A stretch of DNA of 24,388 bases, from assembly GCA_018065205.1 (NCBI GenBank), contig JAGHTR010000054.1:1-24388 (forward strand), written 5' to 3'. Positions 23,043-24,388 of this stretch are shown here, in pieces (the stretch's first letter is position 1; the number at the start of each line of letters is the position of its first letter). The position numbers and the translations under genes are program-made. This stretch comes from Candidatus Colicola caccequi. Its GTDB lineage: Bacteria > Bacteroidota > Bacteroidia > Bacteroidales > Paludibacteraceae. A model generated the notes under the pieces. That model was not told the DNA's origin. It made no database searches and saw only the letters and a list, made by a program, of their open reading frames with translations.

Positions 23043-24050
23043 ATGACGAAATATCCGCTTTATCTCGCTCCGATGGAGGACGTTACAGATCCTGCCTTTC
23101 GTATGCTGTGTAAACGCTTTGGAGCAGACCGCGTGTATACCGAATTCATCAATGCGGATGCTCTCGTTAGAGATGTTAATGCTGCTACACGCAAATTGTC
23201 TATCTCGGATTATGAGAGACCGGTCGCTATCCAAATATATGGACGCGATGCTGAATCAATGGCAGAGGCTGCCAAGATTGTTGAGCAGGCACATCCGGAT
23301 GTTATTGATATTAATTTTGGCTGTCCGGTCAAAAAAGTGGCAGGTAAGGGGGCCGGAGCTGGACTCTTGCGTGATGTGCCGCGTATGTTGGATATCGCCA
23401 AAGCAGTAGTGAATGCCGTCTCTATCCCCGTCACGGCAAAGACACGGCTGGGATGGGATAAGGATTCATTGTATGCTCCGCTATATGAAGGAGCAACCCA
23501 AGGGCAAGCTTTTATTGTTGACTTGGCTGAGGCTCTTCAGGATTGTGGTATACAAGAATTAGCTATTCACGGGCGAACTCGAGCTCAAATGTATACCGGA
23601 GAGGCAGATTGGAGCTTGATTGGTGCAGTCAAAAATAATCCACGTATGCATATTCCCATCATTGGCAACGGCGATGTAACTACCCCCGCTCGAGCTAAAG
23701 AATGTTTTGACCGATATGGTGTGGATGCCATCATGATTGGACGCGCATCGTTTGGCTGTCCATGGATATTTGATGATATGAAACAATTTCTTAATGCCCC
23801 TCATTCGTCATTACCTGTCCGTTCAATGCAATGGTGCGTAGATATACTTAAGGAACATGTCATCCAATCTATCCAATATATAGGGGATGAACGAAAAGGA
23901 ATCGTTCATTCACGACGCCATTTTGCCAATAGCCCAATTTTTAAAGGGTTGGCTGATTTCAAACAAACTCGTATTGCTTTACTTCGTGCGGAAACCCAAG
24001 ACGAGGTCTTTTCTATCATGGATTCTATTGTGGATCAGTGGGGACACTAA
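23043..24050 (+). CDS. tRNA-dihydrouridine synthase
   Basis: A 335-aa flavoenzyme (Dus family) that reduces uridines in the tRNA D-loop. It has the N-terminal FMN-barrel opening YLAPMEDVTDPAFR, then QIYGRD, INFGC94-P-V-K with the catalytic cysteine, ELAIHGRTRAQMYTGEADW and IIGNGDV (flavin phosphate binding), and DAIMIGRASFGCPW. A C-terminal helical RNA-binding part covers about 245-330. It resembles the DusB type, but the exact subfamily is not certain. Last gene of the metG-tadA-dus operon; no clear terminator follows its stop. Confidence 0.94.
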   Translation: MTKYPLYLAPMEDVTDPAFRMLCKRFGADRVYTEFINADALVRDVNAATRKLSISDYERPVAIQIYGRDAESMAEAAKIVEQAHPDVIDINFGCPVKKVAGKGAGAGLLRDVPRMLDIAKAVVNAVSIPVTAKTRLGWDKDSLYAPLYEGATQGQAFIVDLAEALQDCGIQELAIHGRTRAQMYTGEADWSLIGAVKNNPRMHIPIIGNGDVTTPARAKECFDRYGVDAIMIGRASFGCPWIFDDMKQFLNAPHSSLPVRSMQWCVDILKEHVIQSIQYIGDERKGIVHSRRHFANSPIFKGLADFKQTRIALLRAETQDEVFSIMDSIVDQWGH

Positions 24051-24349
24051 TCCGAATAATCACGTGTTTTACTTATTTTTTATTAACGCGCGCGCGTATT
24101 ATAAATAAGGTGTGTATTTTTTTTGCATTTTTTTGATAAAAAATTTGGCCATGTCAAAAAAAAGCAGTACCTTTGCATCCGATTTCGCGCCAAGAAGGAT
24201 TTTGAGGCTAAAAAATCACGAGATCTTTGATAGATTGATAACAATAGATGTAGTACAAGAATTGGGAAAATACAAGAAATTGTAACAAACTAGTTCCCGT
24301 TAAAAAGTACAATAAATTGGTTATTCTGAGCTAAAGATTTAATTATTTT
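24051..24349 (+). promoter_or_regulatory. rRNA operon promoter and leader
   Basis: A 299-bp non-coding stretch. First come an AT-rich segment and a (CG)5 tract in ACGCGCGCGCGT (24086-24097), then the promoter, then a leader of about 165 nt. A boxA-like GATCTTTGATA (24222-24232) may bind the Nus antitermination complex, by analogy with E. coli. The leader segment before 16S should pair with sequence after the 16S 3' end, which is outside the window. Confidence 0.75.
24144..24175 (+). promoter_or_regulatory. rRNA operon promoter P1
   Basis: TTTG at 24144-24147, 20 nt, TACCTTTG at 24168-24175. It nearly matches the tRNA-Pro promoter, including the A-rich spacer end. Confidence 0.9.
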
Positions 24350-24388
24350 ACAACGAAGAGTTTGATCCTGGCTCAGGATGAACGCTAG
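24350..24388 (+). rRNA. 16S ribosomal RNA, 5' end (partial)
   Basis: GAAGAGTTTGATCCTGGCTC at 24355-24374 is the universal 16S 5' sequence, followed by AGGATGAACGCTAG, as in Bacteroidales. Position 1 is set at 24350 by alignment to E. coli G6 at 24355. The gene runs off the right edge. Confidence 0.97.

Overview
The window looks like the chromosome of a member of the Bacteroidales (Bacteroidota). Evidence: nearly every promoter I can place has the Bacteroidota form TTTG, about 20 nt, TAnnTTTG. Several families are typical of the group (GldJ-like lipoprotein, DUF4270 lipoprotein with a CKDD surface-export motif, and a short GT5-only glycogen synthase-like protein next to panC). The 16S 5' end at the right edge is also Bacteroidales-like. 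The family cannot be fixed. A GldJ homologue argues against the gut genus Bacteroides itself and for a lineage with gliding/type IX secretion genes.

Left part (1-9632) is an AT-rich accessory defence island. It holds the tail of an unknown gene, a DUF1016/YhcG-type PD-(D/E)XK nuclease, a small lipoprotein, an AbiH-family abortive-infection protein, a two-TM SLATT-like protein, a 34-aa ORF, and a tightly coupled four-gene restriction-modification operon. That operon contains a canonical m5C methyltransferase, a short phage-type m5C methyltransferase-like protein, an McrB-like AAA+ GTPase and a LlaJI/McrC-like nuclease. Its last three junctions are ATGA overlaps. The gene set and order resemble LlaJI-type systems. 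Three copies of a short intergenic repeat separate the first genes of the island.

Middle part (9633-11431): after a strong terminator comes a 35-bp direct repeat that duplicates a promoter, then a Walker-type ATPase of the AAA_14/DUF4143 group. A tRNA-Pro(GGG) gene follows on the minus strand with its own promoter and terminator, and its 3' end faces the island.

Right part (11432-24050) is core metabolism: a CPBP membrane protease; the minus-strand operon panC-pdxB-small membrane protein; divergently the GT5-like protein and DUF4270 lipoprotein; a bidirectional terminator; then the minus-strand gldJ-gcvH pair; divergently folP-cdaA (diadenylate cyclase); and metG-tadA-dus. The window ends with an rRNA promoter, leader and the first 39 bases of 16S rRNA.

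Most notable: the LlaJI-like operon with an unusual second methyltransferase and an upstream AbiH/2TM/micro-ORF module; a hexanucleotide repeat inserted in pdxB beside a conserved motif; a CdaA reduced to one membrane segment; a folP transcript that should be nearly leaderless; palindromic tandem repeats inside the DUF1016 gene; and a 64-bp convergent coding overlap.
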